64,000 nucleotides of DNA from Pontederia crassipes (lineage: Eukaryota; Streptophyta; Magnoliopsida; Commelinales; Pontederiaceae). A program made the position numbers and the translations under genes. Under the pieces are notes generated by a model that did not search any database, was not told the DNA's origin, and saw only the letters and a list, made by a program, of their open reading frames with translations. Shown piece after piece: positions 49,067 through 61,112 of the stretch. The first letter of the stretch is position 1. Each line of letters begins with the position of its first letter. The stretch lies in the NCBI GenBank assembly GCA_030549335.1, contig CM060186.1, positions 25,528,689 through 25,592,688 of the forward strand. Direction: 5' to 3'.

Positions 49067-49440
49067 GGTTGGACTAAAAATGCAAAGCTCTAGCAATCTC
49101 AAGTATGTGCCTATGTTTCCTCTCAACTAAATCATTTTGCTGAGGTGTATAGGTGCAAGTTCTTTGATGAATTATCCCTTTCTTACTGAATAAATCTTTG
49201 CCACTATTATTGCAATACTCTCAACCATTATGAGACCTCACACATTTAACTTTGGCATCAAACTATTTTTCCACCAGATTGAGGAAATGACTAAGAACAT
49301 TATAGCATTCTGATTTATATTTGATCAAATAAATCTAGGTCAGCCTTGTAAAATCATCAACAATTGTAACAAAAAATTGTTACCATTATATATAGAAATT
49401 TAAGTGGTCCCCACATATATGAATCAAACACAAATGTTCA
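49067..49440 (-). pseudogene. Copia integrase, right piece
   Basis: Continues across the GGTTG duplication into 40788 once the gypsy element is removed. Minus-strand reading is interrupted by stops; words such as CVRSHNG-like and FDQI-type blocks are only weakly visible. Assigned mostly by position between pre-integrase and the left integrase piece. Confidence 0.6.
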
Positions 49441-49445
49441 GAAAC

Positions 49446-50012
49446 TCATTTGCCAAAAGAATGAAAGGGAAGTTGTGTTTGCCTAGCCAATGGGCATACG
49501 GTACAATGACTAAAATTCAAACTATTACAACTCTTTATTACATATAGGTGTTGCATTCTATTAAAAGGTAGATGGCCAAGTCTTTGATGCCATAAGTCCA
49601 ATTCAGTTCTTCCTACTGCTGCACAAGTTATATGATTAGTGTGTCGCAAATAGTATAATCCATCTTTCAAATCACTAGTACGGCTCCCCGTCCCATTCAT
49701 AGTGTCCTTTATAAAGTACATAAAGTGCTTCAATTTAAAATGAGTCACCCAAATCTTTTGTAAGTTGTCCCACAAAAATGAGGTTAAGAAATTGGGTACA
49801 TAAAGTACATTGTGAAGTTTAAGTTCTGTATTTATACTAAGAACTCTAGAATGAGTTGCTATGGAAGTACTTCCATCAAGCAGAGTGATAACATTCTTAG
49901 TTTGAAGAGTTTGAATATCAGAGAGCCATTCTAAATGAGCAGTCATGTGAGAAGAAGCTCTTGAATCTATTATCCAATCAGAATAATTGGCAAAAGAAAA
50001 ATTAGTTGCCAT
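49446..50012 (-). pseudogene. Copia protease and GAG-pre-integrase domains
   Basis: A 188-residue open segment. WIIDSRASSHMT is the protease active-site region, but the usual DSG is DSR, so the catalytic triad is changed. Then LWHQRLGHLPFNRMQHL (pre-integrase) and HCTVCPLARQTQLPF (integrase zinc part). The frame is otherwise open. Confidence 0.85.
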
Positions 50013-51190
50013 GTTACTGACTGATCTTGAGTAGATTTCATTTGACTATAGTTAAGAAATTACATCAAATACTTTTGTTGCTCTTCAGTAAATGGAGATG
50101 AAGACTTATTTTCAAAAACTATAACTTTATATTTGTGTAAGTCTTCTGGATTAATTGCAAACTCTTGTATCTATTGAACTTGAGATGTTTGTTGAGTTTT
50201 GAGGATGACCTTTAAACTTGTAATTAGTTGGATAACCAACTATTTTGTAGCAATGTGATTTTTTATGACCTGGTTTCTTGCAATGATCACAAATGGTGTC
50301 TCTCCTTGGCTTCCCATAGTTAGCCTAAAATCTATTTCCAGCTAGAGCAACTTGATCGGAATTACTACGAAGAGACTTCTTCTTCCTATGTTCTTCTTCT
50401 GCTAGCAGAGAATGAGCTTGACTTATACAAGGTAAAGGAGACATCATAAGAATTTGATATCATAAATAATTATACTCATCGTTCACCCCCATAAAAAAAT
50501 GATAAAGTTTCCTCTACTCTAGATAATTTCTATACACATCATTCAAGTCTGAATTTGGTAATTGTGGAGTCATAAGACTCAGTTCTTCCCACAAATTTTT
50601 CAACTTGAAAAATAATCTGAAATTGTTAGCTGACCGCTGACCTTGACGCAGATAATATAACTCATTTTCAAGCGAATACACTTGTACAGAAACATGCTGC
50701 TACAATCGCTCTTTTAATTCTGTCCAAACTTTGTGAGCACTTTGTGCATAAGAAACTCTACTAACTAATCCCTTCCAAGTAGTACTTATTATCCAAGACA
50801 TCACCAATGTGTATACCTCTTCCATTAGAAATGTGAATTTGGATCTACCTTGTCTATAGTATATGTACCATATATGAACATGTGTTTCTTTTTTGCCAAT
50901 AATGCATTAAATATAGCATCACTCCAATCTGTGTAATTTTCCAATCCCAACAACTGGATTAGAATCATTATGAGACCCGACGAATCCGATGGACTCAAAA
51001 AAAAGTGAATTCAAGACATTAATCATGAACGAGCTTAATCCAATCAAAAGAAGACATACTTTAATTCTTAAGAAATAACACAATCAACCAGAAAAGAAAA
51101 GATCAAGGATCTAGATATAAAGGAAACCACAAATGCAACAATCAGATAAATAGAGCTGAAGTTGTGATCACTTAACTTTGAGAAGAAAGA
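50013..51190 (-). pseudogene. Copia gag remnant with CCHC zinc knuckle
   Basis: The knuckle CDHCKKPGHKKSHC lies at rc 50291-50250 with all four ligands present. Upstream on the minus strand are UBN2-type gag landmarks (VWTELKERL, QGQRS, LPNSDLN, LLAEEEHRKK), broken by a few stops. Confidence 0.75.
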
Positions 51191-51219
51191 CAATTACGAA
51201 TCTCCAACGCTTTGATTTT

Positions 51220-51500
51220 GGCTCTGATACCATGTTGAGATTTACAATTGGGACATCTAACAAGCTCTACCACATGCAGAAAAATCATCAAGCACACAAG
51301 GCTTTTGGGAGCAAAGCAGCAAGCCTTTTTTATTTCCAAAATCGTAACTAACTACCCAGCTCTTACAAGATTTTTATAGTGTCCCAAAACTATTACACCA
51401 AAACTTATATCTGACACAAGAAAGAGATATTGCTACGAACTAACAAACGCGGACATCCAAATAAAGATAATATGAATTACATATAAACTACACATGACAG
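51220..51500 (-). repeat. Copia primer site and 5' LTR end
   Basis: rc TGGTATCAGAGCC at 51232-51220 follows directly the LTR end CTCAACA (TGTTGAG at 51233 on the plus strand). The LTR extends rightward to perhaps 51498 (ATGACA), but with no second copy its far end is a guess. Confidence 0.7.
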
Positions 51501-51508
51501 GCGAGTTT

Positions 51509-51720
51509 GCAGTCGCCAATCGTGCCCTGCCGGCTGCGAGCAGACACCCCCAATCCCCCTCAGTGATTGTCGAGCTCTCGCAGTGGGGGGCTTAACCCAA
51601 CAGTCGGGAGAGGGGAGGGGTGACTTCGCAGTTGCCAGTTGTGCTCTGCCGGCTGCGAGCAGACACTCCCAATCCCCCAGCAATTGTGAGCTCCCCCCGG
51701 TCGCGCTCTGCCGGCAAGCA
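51509..51720. repeat. GC-rich tandem duplication, 119-bp period
   Basis: The block of TGCCGGCTGCGAGCAGACAC and CCCAATCCCC at 51509-51558 recurs at 51628-51678 with several substitutions, and partly a third time near 51705. Embedded in a GC-rich island (51500-51900) that is otherwise unlike its AT-rich surroundings. Open frames here are compositional. Confidence 0.8.
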
Positions 51721-51900
51721 CTCCACTACGGGCAGGTCGAGCTCGATAGTCTCCAGGGGTGGGGAGGGGGACGAGGCCAGCTCTTTGTCACGGAGGACGG
51801 GGGATGTCGCCAATGCTCGACAATCGTTGGGGGTGTCACGGAGGAGGGGGGCTCATGGGTGTGAGGGGCGACCGGCGCAGGTGAGCTCGAGGGAGGGGTG

Positions 51901-53281
51901 TAGTAACCCCTTTCTATATTTATTTATTTTAGTATATACTATTTTAATATTTTTAAGATTAAATGAAAGGAAAGGATAGTTTAGCCTTTTAATAAATTAA
52001 AAAAATAAAAAATAATAAAAAATTTAATAGGATTAGAGGAATGGACTAAATTGAAAATAATGTTATAGATTACAGCAGACTTGAGGAATTAACCTTATAT
52101 TCAATCCCTTTAAATTAGTATGTATGATTATATTAATGGTGATGGACCCATGTATATATAAAGTATATATGAATATTTAAGATTGACTAAAGGGTCCCCC
52201 TAAATTAAGCTAGAATTATTACATAAGGTAATTATTAGAGATATTTTTTATTTTTATAATATGAATTTTTCGCACTCTCAAAAAATTATCTATCCGTTCT
52301 TAGATTACGTCCTATGTAAATCTAATTTTCTAAAGTATTTAGATAACATATGAGAAGTCACATCTATTTCATTTTTTTTATTAAATGATTAACATCCATT
52401 AAACTTTTTTTCTGATAAAATACTCATTAGTAAGTTTTTAATACAAGAGTTAATAGTTTTTTATTTTACCAAAAAAAATACTAATACATTTATTAAGATC
52501 TCATACTTGAAAGGTATAATATATGTAAGAAGGCAATGTGTTTACTATATTGTCAAAAGTAGGAAAATACTATTTCCAATTACTATCATTAGGCCAACGT
52601 CACCTACATACATAGTTTTAAATTCATAACTGCTAGTTCAAATAGTATTGCATGATTTTGTTTCCTCACCAGATGTGACATCTTATTTTGCAAGGAAACA
52701 TTACACAAAAGTATTTTTGTACAAATATTCAATCGTTACATAATTTTACCAAAAGCATACGTTAATAGTTAAAATTTTAACTAATGTAAAAAATGATGCA
52801 TTATCTATTGCACTGCAAAGTTTAAAATTTACAAAAAAAAAATTGGAAAAGAATAACAAAACCAACAATTTATTTTTCAAACAAATTTAATTTCTTATGA
52901 TATATATATGATTTTATGTTATATATATATATATGATTTAAGTAATATGAAGCCAAAAGTTGTACAACCAATATGCATCCAATGAATTTGAACTGTTAAA
53001 TGATGATTACATGGTTGAGATTAAATTTAATAACTTAACATTGCATTCAATAGAGATTAAATTTCATGTATGATCTAACGATCCTGATTTGTTGGTTGCA
53101 TATTGATTGTACAAAAATCGATTGCATACTATCTAATCTCATATATATATATATATATATAATATGTATGTTATAACTAGATTCCTTATTAATTTTCATA
53201 AACTATTTAGAATTGAGTGTAAAGCATTGGATTTCCCAATATACATTGCACATATTCATATTTAGTCACAATTGTATTTAA

Positions 53282-53325
<44 letters not shown>

Positions 53326-53553
53326 TTTTTCTTCAATAAAATACTCAAAACATTTCAAAGATATAAAATAATTTAGGATTCTTATAGTAAAATATTTATA
53401 AATTACTTAAAATTCTGACAAATGTGAGCATGCTTCCTAGTCACATATATAGTTATTAAAAAATAACCCTAGTAAAAAAGTGGACAGTGGGTCTGTGTAT
53501 CCCTTTTTCATCAAATACAATGTTGCTGGAAATCTTTTTTTCTTGATGATAAA
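51901..53553. other. AT-rich spacer with TA microsatellites
   Basis: No coding similarity and no TE ends. TA-rich microsatellites at 53142-53162 and 53285-53322. Confidence 0.45.
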
Positions 53554-56332
53554 TGTAACACTCTCAAATCACTATTGTGGCAAGACTCGACTTGAGGGTC
53601 GTTACCAATTATGCAATGCTCTGATTCAAATATTGACTTTCAGTTTCTTTGACCAGTATACAATATTAGTGAAATACTTAATAAGATATCACTGAAAAAA
53701 TGATAATAATGCAAAAGTCTAATAGAATCTCTATACAAGTCATAGCACCAATAATCATGATCAATAGCTAAAGCGGAAGTCTAAAGTAAAGAGGTCCTAA
53801 GACTACCCCATGTGTGCATCACTATCACGAACGTCGTCAATCGATTGAGCTCATCCCTCATTATTCTAATACCTGGAGGATCAATGTTGGGAAACAGTAC
53901 ACATGAGCTTCGCAACCCAATAGTTGGACAATAAACCAAAGAATAAATAGTAACAATAAAAAAGCATGGATTAGTGTAATCATAATCATCACTGGAATAA
54001 TCAATAAAAATAAATCAAAACCATGCTTAAATAAGAATCAATAGGACGTATCGATGCCATGCTCTAAGTATAATCAAATGAATAATCAATAACATAAGTA
54101 GAATAGATCAATACTATGCACTCAAAAAGATCAATAAAATCAATCAATGGAAAATATTTCTCTGAGTAGAATCAATAGAGTAAATCTAATACTACGCCTT
54201 GATAAAATCAATAGGAGAATCAAGGCTATGCTCTGAGTGAATCAAGGTAACAATCTAATATGATACAATGATCATGTGATGTCTTTGAGTAACATTAGAA
54301 TTCATGATAAATACTACTGGGATCCAATGAGAGAAATCAATATTCTGATTGTCAATGGAAGAGATCAATGTGATGTCTATCAATAAAAGCAAATTGAGTA
54401 GGAACTATGCAATGAATCATTGAGTGAGGATAATAATAATATAATATAGAGATACTGATCATTGGAATGAATTAGTTCAATGCTCTATATTACTTTACTC
54501 TATATTTCAATGTCATATGATATACTTTGAATCAATGTGCATATCTCAATGTTTTGTACTATGATCTGAGAGCATTTTCAATGCATAGAAGATGTAACCA
54601 ACTTATTTATCTTTGATACTTTTATGCAATGTCACTGATTAATTAACATATTCATTGCAATGATGCGCCGTGTACTTCATGAGTTACCAATGATTGATTA
54701 CGGCGATCATCCTCTTTACATAGGAGGGTATCCTCTTTGGTTACACAATGGGAAAAAATCGTGCAATAGGGACAAATTATGCCCTAGCACTGACTGTTAT
54801 GTTATATCATGATCTCCTAACATGAGCAGTCAAACTTTTATCTTTAATTAATTAAGTTCTCATCTTCGCCCAGATTGGGACTTAATCATAATGATACAAT
54901 GATAATAATCAAGATCAAGCGATCATGTCATCGATGGAATCAAAGAGGGATTAACGTGATATTTAATCTATGTAATGAGATAATGAGATCAGATGAATAG
55001 AGTTCTAGGTCTAATGAAAATGTAGGATAATAATAGATTTTAGATCATGACCTGCAAATCAACAATTAACGATAAGACATGAACTATCATTTTTTATGAT
55101 GATAATACTCTAGATCATGAAATCAATAGAGCCACATAGATGGCCAATTATGGATAATCAATACTACAATAATCAAATGACAATATCAATATAAACTATG
55201 TTTTGGTGGATTAAATGGATAATAGATTATAGATCAATAACAACAGGTCAGACTATGCAATACAATACTAGATTGATAGCGGATGATGGATCATGAGCAA
55301 GATAATAATAAATAAAAAATAATAACACAACATTCAATCTGACAGAACCCAGGCTAGGTCAAGTAGAACCCAGGCCAGGATCTTCGATATGGAGATATCG
55401 GCCGCAGCCGCGGGCCGAGCATAACCTAGGCTTAGCCCGAGCTGCACTCATTGTGCAGGATATCAGAACTCAGCCCGAGTCATAAGGATCCCGGGCCGGG
55501 TTCCGATGGTGCGTGCGTGTCAGCATGGGCGCGGGCTGGGCGACGTGGAACTCGGGTCAGGCTCTGCACTCGTCTTGCTCGATAATGTGCATACTTGGCT
55601 CGGGTTGTTCAAACTCGGGTCGGGTTTTCGAATTCCGATGAAAACATGGACATTGTTGCTCCATTTTTTATGTAGTTTCATCGGAATAAATGTCTAAGGA
55701 CCAAAGTAATCATATAGGACGAATAATGGGGGTAATAGGAGACAATGTTATGACTCTAATTGTACACTAACGACATACAAATCATTGTTAAAACTAATCC
55801 AAAGGTTGATCCAAAGATCCACCTACTTCTACGTGGATTCTATGTTCGGTCTTTTTGCTCTGCTTCATTCTCCACGTTGGCCATCCCTAAAGGTTCCCAA
55901 CTTCAATCATTATTTGTCCTTGAACCCTTGCACCTAGTGGCCGTGTTGAATGGGGAAAAATCGAGAGGAAAAGTCAAGAAAACAGCCCTAAAAATGTTAC
56001 AAAAGTTTGAGCATGGCTACTACATCACCTTGTTTGATTGTTATACAGTGAGATTTCGACGTCGTCTCTAACAGCCAGCAATGTGCTCAGGCTCCGAGTT
56101 GCATAGGAATTCATGCAAGAGGGAAAAAAGAAAAGAGGCATGAAGGTTAGGGTTAAAGGAGATTTTGGTTGAGAGAAAAGTTTATATAAGTAGGAGTCAA
56201 AAGATAAGGTTGGTTATAACTTTCCATTGACACTCCTCCTTTATCTTAATTTCCAACAAAAATCTTATTTCATCCTTTAATTTAACTTTAATATATTTTT
56301 ATTATTATTATGTTTCTGGGCCGAGCGTTACA
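53554..56332 (-). mobile_element. Solo LTR (copy B) of the TGTAAC/GTTACA lineage
   Basis: 2779 bp, plus-strand ends TGTAACACTCTCAAATC and GGGCCGAGCGTTACA. Flanks ATAAA and CTAAA may be a target duplication with one change. No internal domain adjoins either side. The minus-strand TATA box ACTTATATAAAC lies near the right end (about 56180-56195), fixing orientation. CCCGGGCC motifs at 55330-55660. Confidence 0.82.
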
Positions 56333-56756
56333 CTAAATGTTACAATTCAATTTTCGTGTAAGTCTATAAAAAGAGAATGTAGTACGTGATTAGAAATTGA
56401 CAATTGACAAATAAAGGAAACATCGTGTGCCCTAAGAATATTATAATTAAATAAAATATTGATATACCACGACATTTTAAATGGACAATTAGTTAGTGAC
56501 TATAGGAATTAATAGAATGTTATTTTATATCATATCGTCTTAAGGAAACCAACATGAATAAATGCTTCTTCCCATGACTTCTCTTATTCTTTTTTATAGT
56601 ACTTATACTTTTAATTTTTTATTTTAACGTATTGTTGATGGTTATTTTTCTTTACTTAGTGTATCATCCGACAAAAAATAGAAAAAATTTAAATAATCAA
56701 ATTCGATTGGAAATAAAAACTCAATTAGAAGAGTTCATTAAAAAGTTACAACCAAC

Positions 56757-56757
<1 letters not shown>

Positions 56758-56825
<68 letters not shown>

Positions 56826-56826
56826 A
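56758..56826. repeat. (TA)n(TG)n compound microsatellite
   Basis: About 42 bases of TA followed by 27 bases of TG, directly left of the retained part of LTR copy C. Confidence 0.93.
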
Positions 56827-58756
56827 TTCTCTATCCTAACTACCTATAACCCTAGTTTTCTTGCCTCTCCTCTCGTCTCTTAAAATTTCAACCTCTCCCC
56901 CTGCATGAATTCCTAGGCGACCAGGAGCTCGAGAACATTGCTGACTATCGGAAACGATGCCAAAATCTCACTAAAGAATAGAAAATCAACCCATGTGGGT
57001 GTAGAAGCCATCCAAAGATTTTTTATATTATTTTATGGCTGTTTTCCTGACCTCTCCTCTCGGTTTTCTACATCTGACACAACCACCAAGAGCAAGGACG
57101 AGTGGTGATTGAAGTCGGGGTACACTTCAAGGATTGTTGGCAAAAAAAAATCGAATGAGAAGAAGAGGATCAACAACAAAGGATTCCCCCAGAGATAGGT
57201 GGATTGCGGGATCAACCTTGGTTTGATTTTAATAATATAATTACATGATTTTATGATCAAGTTAGAGTCACAACATCGCCTTCTATTACTCATAATTTGC
57301 TCCATGTATTTTGTTTAACCCTAAGAGGTTTATTCGACAAAATTGCTTGGAAAATTATGTAGTCACGACCACGGTTCTGACAGAATCATCAAAGTCAGAT
57401 TGGGCTTTATACAACCCGGCTTGGGTGTGCACAACAGGGGGCAAAATAGCGCAGAACCTGACCCGTGTCAATCGCCAACTTTCGCACATTGTTGGAACCA
57501 GCTTGGGCACCCTATGATTCGGTTCGAGGACAAGAGATCGGAACCTAGGATGAGTCCCCCATGAACTTGGCCCAAGTTCCCATGGCATTGTCGCCCAAAT
57601 GTATCGGGTTTTAGCCGAACCATTGAACAACAAGAACCCAGCCGGGTCGGACCCAACCTGGCCGGTTCCACCGAAATATATGTTTCGCTTACATTTTGAA
57701 TTGATTATTATATAATTTAGGATCCATCATCTTACATCTATTTGATATCATTGATCTATAGCATTATCATTGCATAATTTGAGTAGAAGTCTCAATACGA
57801 GCAAAGATGAGAACATAAATAATTAATAAAGATAAAATCTTGGGTGCCCATATTACGAATTGACGGAAGATCATTGCATAGTATAGCATCGCATTATAGG
57901 GGCATGGGCTCAGACATGTTGTTGTTGCATAATTTCTTCTCATCGTGTGATGAAATAGAATACCCTCCCTTTAGTGAGGATGATTATCGTAATGTGCGCA
58001 ATCACTGACCTCTCATAAAGTACATGGCACCTCATTGTAATCAAATTTATCATATACGACATTGCATAATAAAAGTATCATTGCATAGATGAATCATTGA
58101 TATATAGAGAGCATTGAAATATAAGGAATGTTACATTGCTTGAGCATAGCATTGATTCATTACACTAATTTTTGTCCAGAGTACGACATTGATCTATTCC
58201 ATTGATTCAATTTAGAGTATAACATTCATTTGTCCCATTGATATAATAAGCGCACAATATTCATATGTTTTATTTATTCTTATCTAAGCATAGTATTTTT
58301 TTCTATCCATTGATTTATAATCTCATTAATGATTATGCTCATGTTCGCACTAATCACGTGCTTCTTTATTATTATTATCTATCCATTGGTTTATTATTCG
58401 ACCTATTGGTTTGTGAAACTCACAAATTATTATTTCCTCTGCATTGATCTTGCAGATAATCAGAATAATAAAGGATGAGCTCAAACGAACTATGATGTTC
58501 GTGATGGTCATGTGCACACGGAGTGGTCCAAGGATATTGTCCTCATTGCACTTTAGTTGTTTCTTTCATAGATGTGTCTCTATTTTATTGGACTTTCACT
58601 TCAGCCATTGATGATTATTGATACGATGACGCATATTATGGATTCTATTGAATGTTTGCATTTAATTATATTTTTATTAATATCCTTTTAGTCTTCTGCT
58701 TATTTAATGTCCTTAGGTTGAATTTTGTCGTGTGGCAAGGGCGATTTTGGGATACA
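56827..58756 (+). mobile_element. 5'-truncated LTR (copy C) of the same lineage
   Basis: Colinear with copy A from CTATCCTAACTACC...CCCTAG onward, through the CCCGGGCC-motif segment (57390-57670) and the TGTGCACACGGAGTGGTCC block near 58510, to the end GGGATACA at 58756. The first ~130 bases of the LTR are replaced by the compound microsatellite. Confidence 0.72.
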
Positions 58757-60353
58757 TTGCATGCAGAGGGTTAATTATTTCATTGCAATCAATATACATT
58801 GCATGCAGAGGGTTATTTTTTTTCCTTTAATTGGCAGAATAAGGGATAGTGTGTGGCATTAACGAATTTGAATTCAACCATGTTGTTCTTATTTTTTTTA
58901 TTTTTACACATGATCTTCAAATAATATTATATGTTATAATGATTCCATTGTGTGTGTTTTTTATTTCAGAAAATCAATTCTTTTTTATCCTAGGTGATTA
59001 AAGAAAAATAGTTTTTATCTTACGAAAAATCATATAGTTGAAAGTTAGTATTATTAATAAATAGTGATATAAATATACATATGTGTGTTATAACCTGGGA
59101 ACATTTTATTGCATATTAGTATATATTCAACAGTTAATATTTAAGAATTATTTACTTCTAGAAAATCAATAATTGATAGTTAAATTTATAAAATTTGGAT
59201 CATTGCATGGACCCAATAGAAATAATTTAAATTATATTCAATTTTTGTTTTATCATTGTTTTCATCTTTGTGTCACAATTTTATTTCTTCATTTTTTTTT
59301 CATATAAAACAGTTTGCTATAAGTTTTGATTGTCTAGGATGTCTATCCAAGTGACAATACATAGCTATGAATGCATAACTAAGGTATTGCATGAAAATTC
59401 CAATATGTCTTGATGCATGCTAAGTATATATCATGGGAGAATCTTTCATGTGGTATTTTATTGTTTGCGTGGTATGGTTCTTGTATAATTACCATTTTAC
59501 ATGCAATTAGTGTGTTGAGAGACAAGGAAAAATGGCTCGAAATTTGATATGCAAGACACCGGAATATGCATGAGGTTTTTTTAATAATCATTATATGTAT
59601 TATAAATTGCCAACTGTATGCAATTATTGTTTGCAAAAAAAAAATCATTATTTATTTTTATAGGGAGCATAATATCAAATAGTATGTCCTAAATCCAATT
59701 AATTAATTAGAACCATATTATCATCTAAAGAGTAATGGCATATTTTAATTTTTAATATGTCACAATATAATATTTATATTACATACTATATTTCTTGAAC
59801 TCATTTCGCTAGTAAGTGTTTTCATACAATGAGATAACTTATTGACTCCATAATTGTTCATGAAAGTTCAGTAAGTTTAATCATTACGAGATAATTATAA
59901 GATCAAGCGCTTGAACGCTTTGATCTCACAAAATAGTTATGTAGAGTTACGTCAAGTTATATTACACATATTGCTTAAGAAGATAACAAGCACTAATTTG
60001 ATTAATTGACAATAATGTGGTATGTGTCTCTCCTATCAATAGAACATTCATGATCTGAAATTGCAATGAAAATTGTACGTGTTGAAAAATGAACGAGGAG
60101 AAATACAAAAATATATATTGATTGAAATATAAAAAAATACCAAGAAGGAAAATGGACGAAGACAAATAAAACGCCAGTTATAATAAAGAAATAAATTTGA
60201 AAAACATAAAACTATATTTAAAGATATTTTAAAAATTAAAAAAGGAACAAAATAAAATATAGTATATTAAAATTAAAATAACTTGAAGGAAATGAGAAAA
60301 TGTAAATTAAAAATAACTATAAATAAAATCTAAAATAGCTATATTAAAATACT
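58757..60353. other. AT-rich spacer with one short tandem duplication
   Basis: TACATTGCATGCAGAGGGTTA occurs at 58753-58773 and again at 58795-58815 (42-bp period), the first copy overlapping the LTR C end. Otherwise no coding or TE ends are seen. Confidence 0.6.
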
Positions 60354-61112
60354 CACTACAACAAAAAGTATTTATAGGGACAAAAACTTTTAATTCCAAA
60401 GTCATCAATTTTGGACCCTAATTCTTTTTGGGATAAAAATTTTGTTGACCCCCCTTAGTTTTTAAAAGCTAGTCTTTAAAAGTTTTAAAAACAAAATATT
60501 TTTGTTGAATCTCAAAAATATCACTTTTAAATACTAATCAATTGATCCCCATAAGATCATACAATGGTCCCAAATAATCAATTTTGGTCCCAAATCAAAA
60601 TAATTTTGACAACAAAAAAAAACTGTTGGCACCAAACAAACGGTTCCTAATAAAATACTTTTAGGAACCCTAATAGCATGCTTTTCAGCAAGCGAATCCC
60701 CGTGACATATTTGGCTCCAACAATGTATTAGTTGCTAATATATAAATTTCTAAATGCATAAACATTAGCTAATAAAAATTAAGATGAAAGAAAGATTCCA
60801 ATCACAAAACATCATATTAAAAAATAAAAGATCCCAATCAACACATCATAAAATTGAAAAGCAATGCATAAAAAATATGAACATTCAACATCTTTAATCA
60901 AAATATCTACTACAAAGTTAAAGTGTAAATGTTCATATTAAGAAACACTTTCTTCCATGAATCCCTCCTTCACGTCTAGGAGGTTTAGGACCTCGCCCAT
61001 ATCCACGCACGTACCCGGATCTTGTGCCAAGGACTTGAGTACATATTTGACTATCATTAATTGAAAATTCTCCCTCAAATTCCATTTCCATTTGAAGAGC
61101 TATCATTTTTTC
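60354..61112 (-). mobile_element. CACTA (En/Spm) element end with transposase tail exon
   Basis: CACTACAACAAAAAG at 60354 is a CACTA terminus; repeated AATTTTGGTCCC-type words follow to about 60660. The transposase-associated exon lies further in, on the minus strand. The other terminus was not found before the kinesin exons or in the rest of the window, so the element is truncated, or its right end lies beyond the window. The 61112 limit is only the end of what can be recognised. Confidence 0.6.
60933..61112 (-). pseudogene. Terminal exon of a CACTA-type transposase-associated protein
   Basis: On the minus strand an exon follows TTATTATTGTAG (acceptor) at 61113 and runs to a TGA at 60933-60935. 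It contains MIALQMEMEFEGEF, then CTQVLGTRSGYVRGYGRGPK, the characteristic C-terminus of plant En/Spm transposase-family proteins (Transposase_24 type). No stop interrupts it. Upstream exons are not found to its right within the window, so it is called a remnant. Confidence 0.7.

Larger units (their letters stand above)
34600..51500 (-). mobile_element. Ty1/copia retrotransposon, split by two later insertions
   Basis: On the minus strand in order: LTR end and primer site (51233-51220), gag with zinc knuckle (about 51190-50040), protease and pre-integrase (50012-49446), integrase (49440-49067, resuming 40788-40541), and RNase H (about 35035-34781). The gaps are filled by a gypsy element (40789-49066) and a solo LTR with a LINE (about 35036-40540). 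The RT domain is missing and no 3' LTR was found. Limits are approximate. Confidence 0.8.

Noticed and set aside
51583..51979. Open frames of 93 and 119 residues in the GC-rich block
   Set aside because: Both strands are open over a tandem duplication; no protein family is recognisable.
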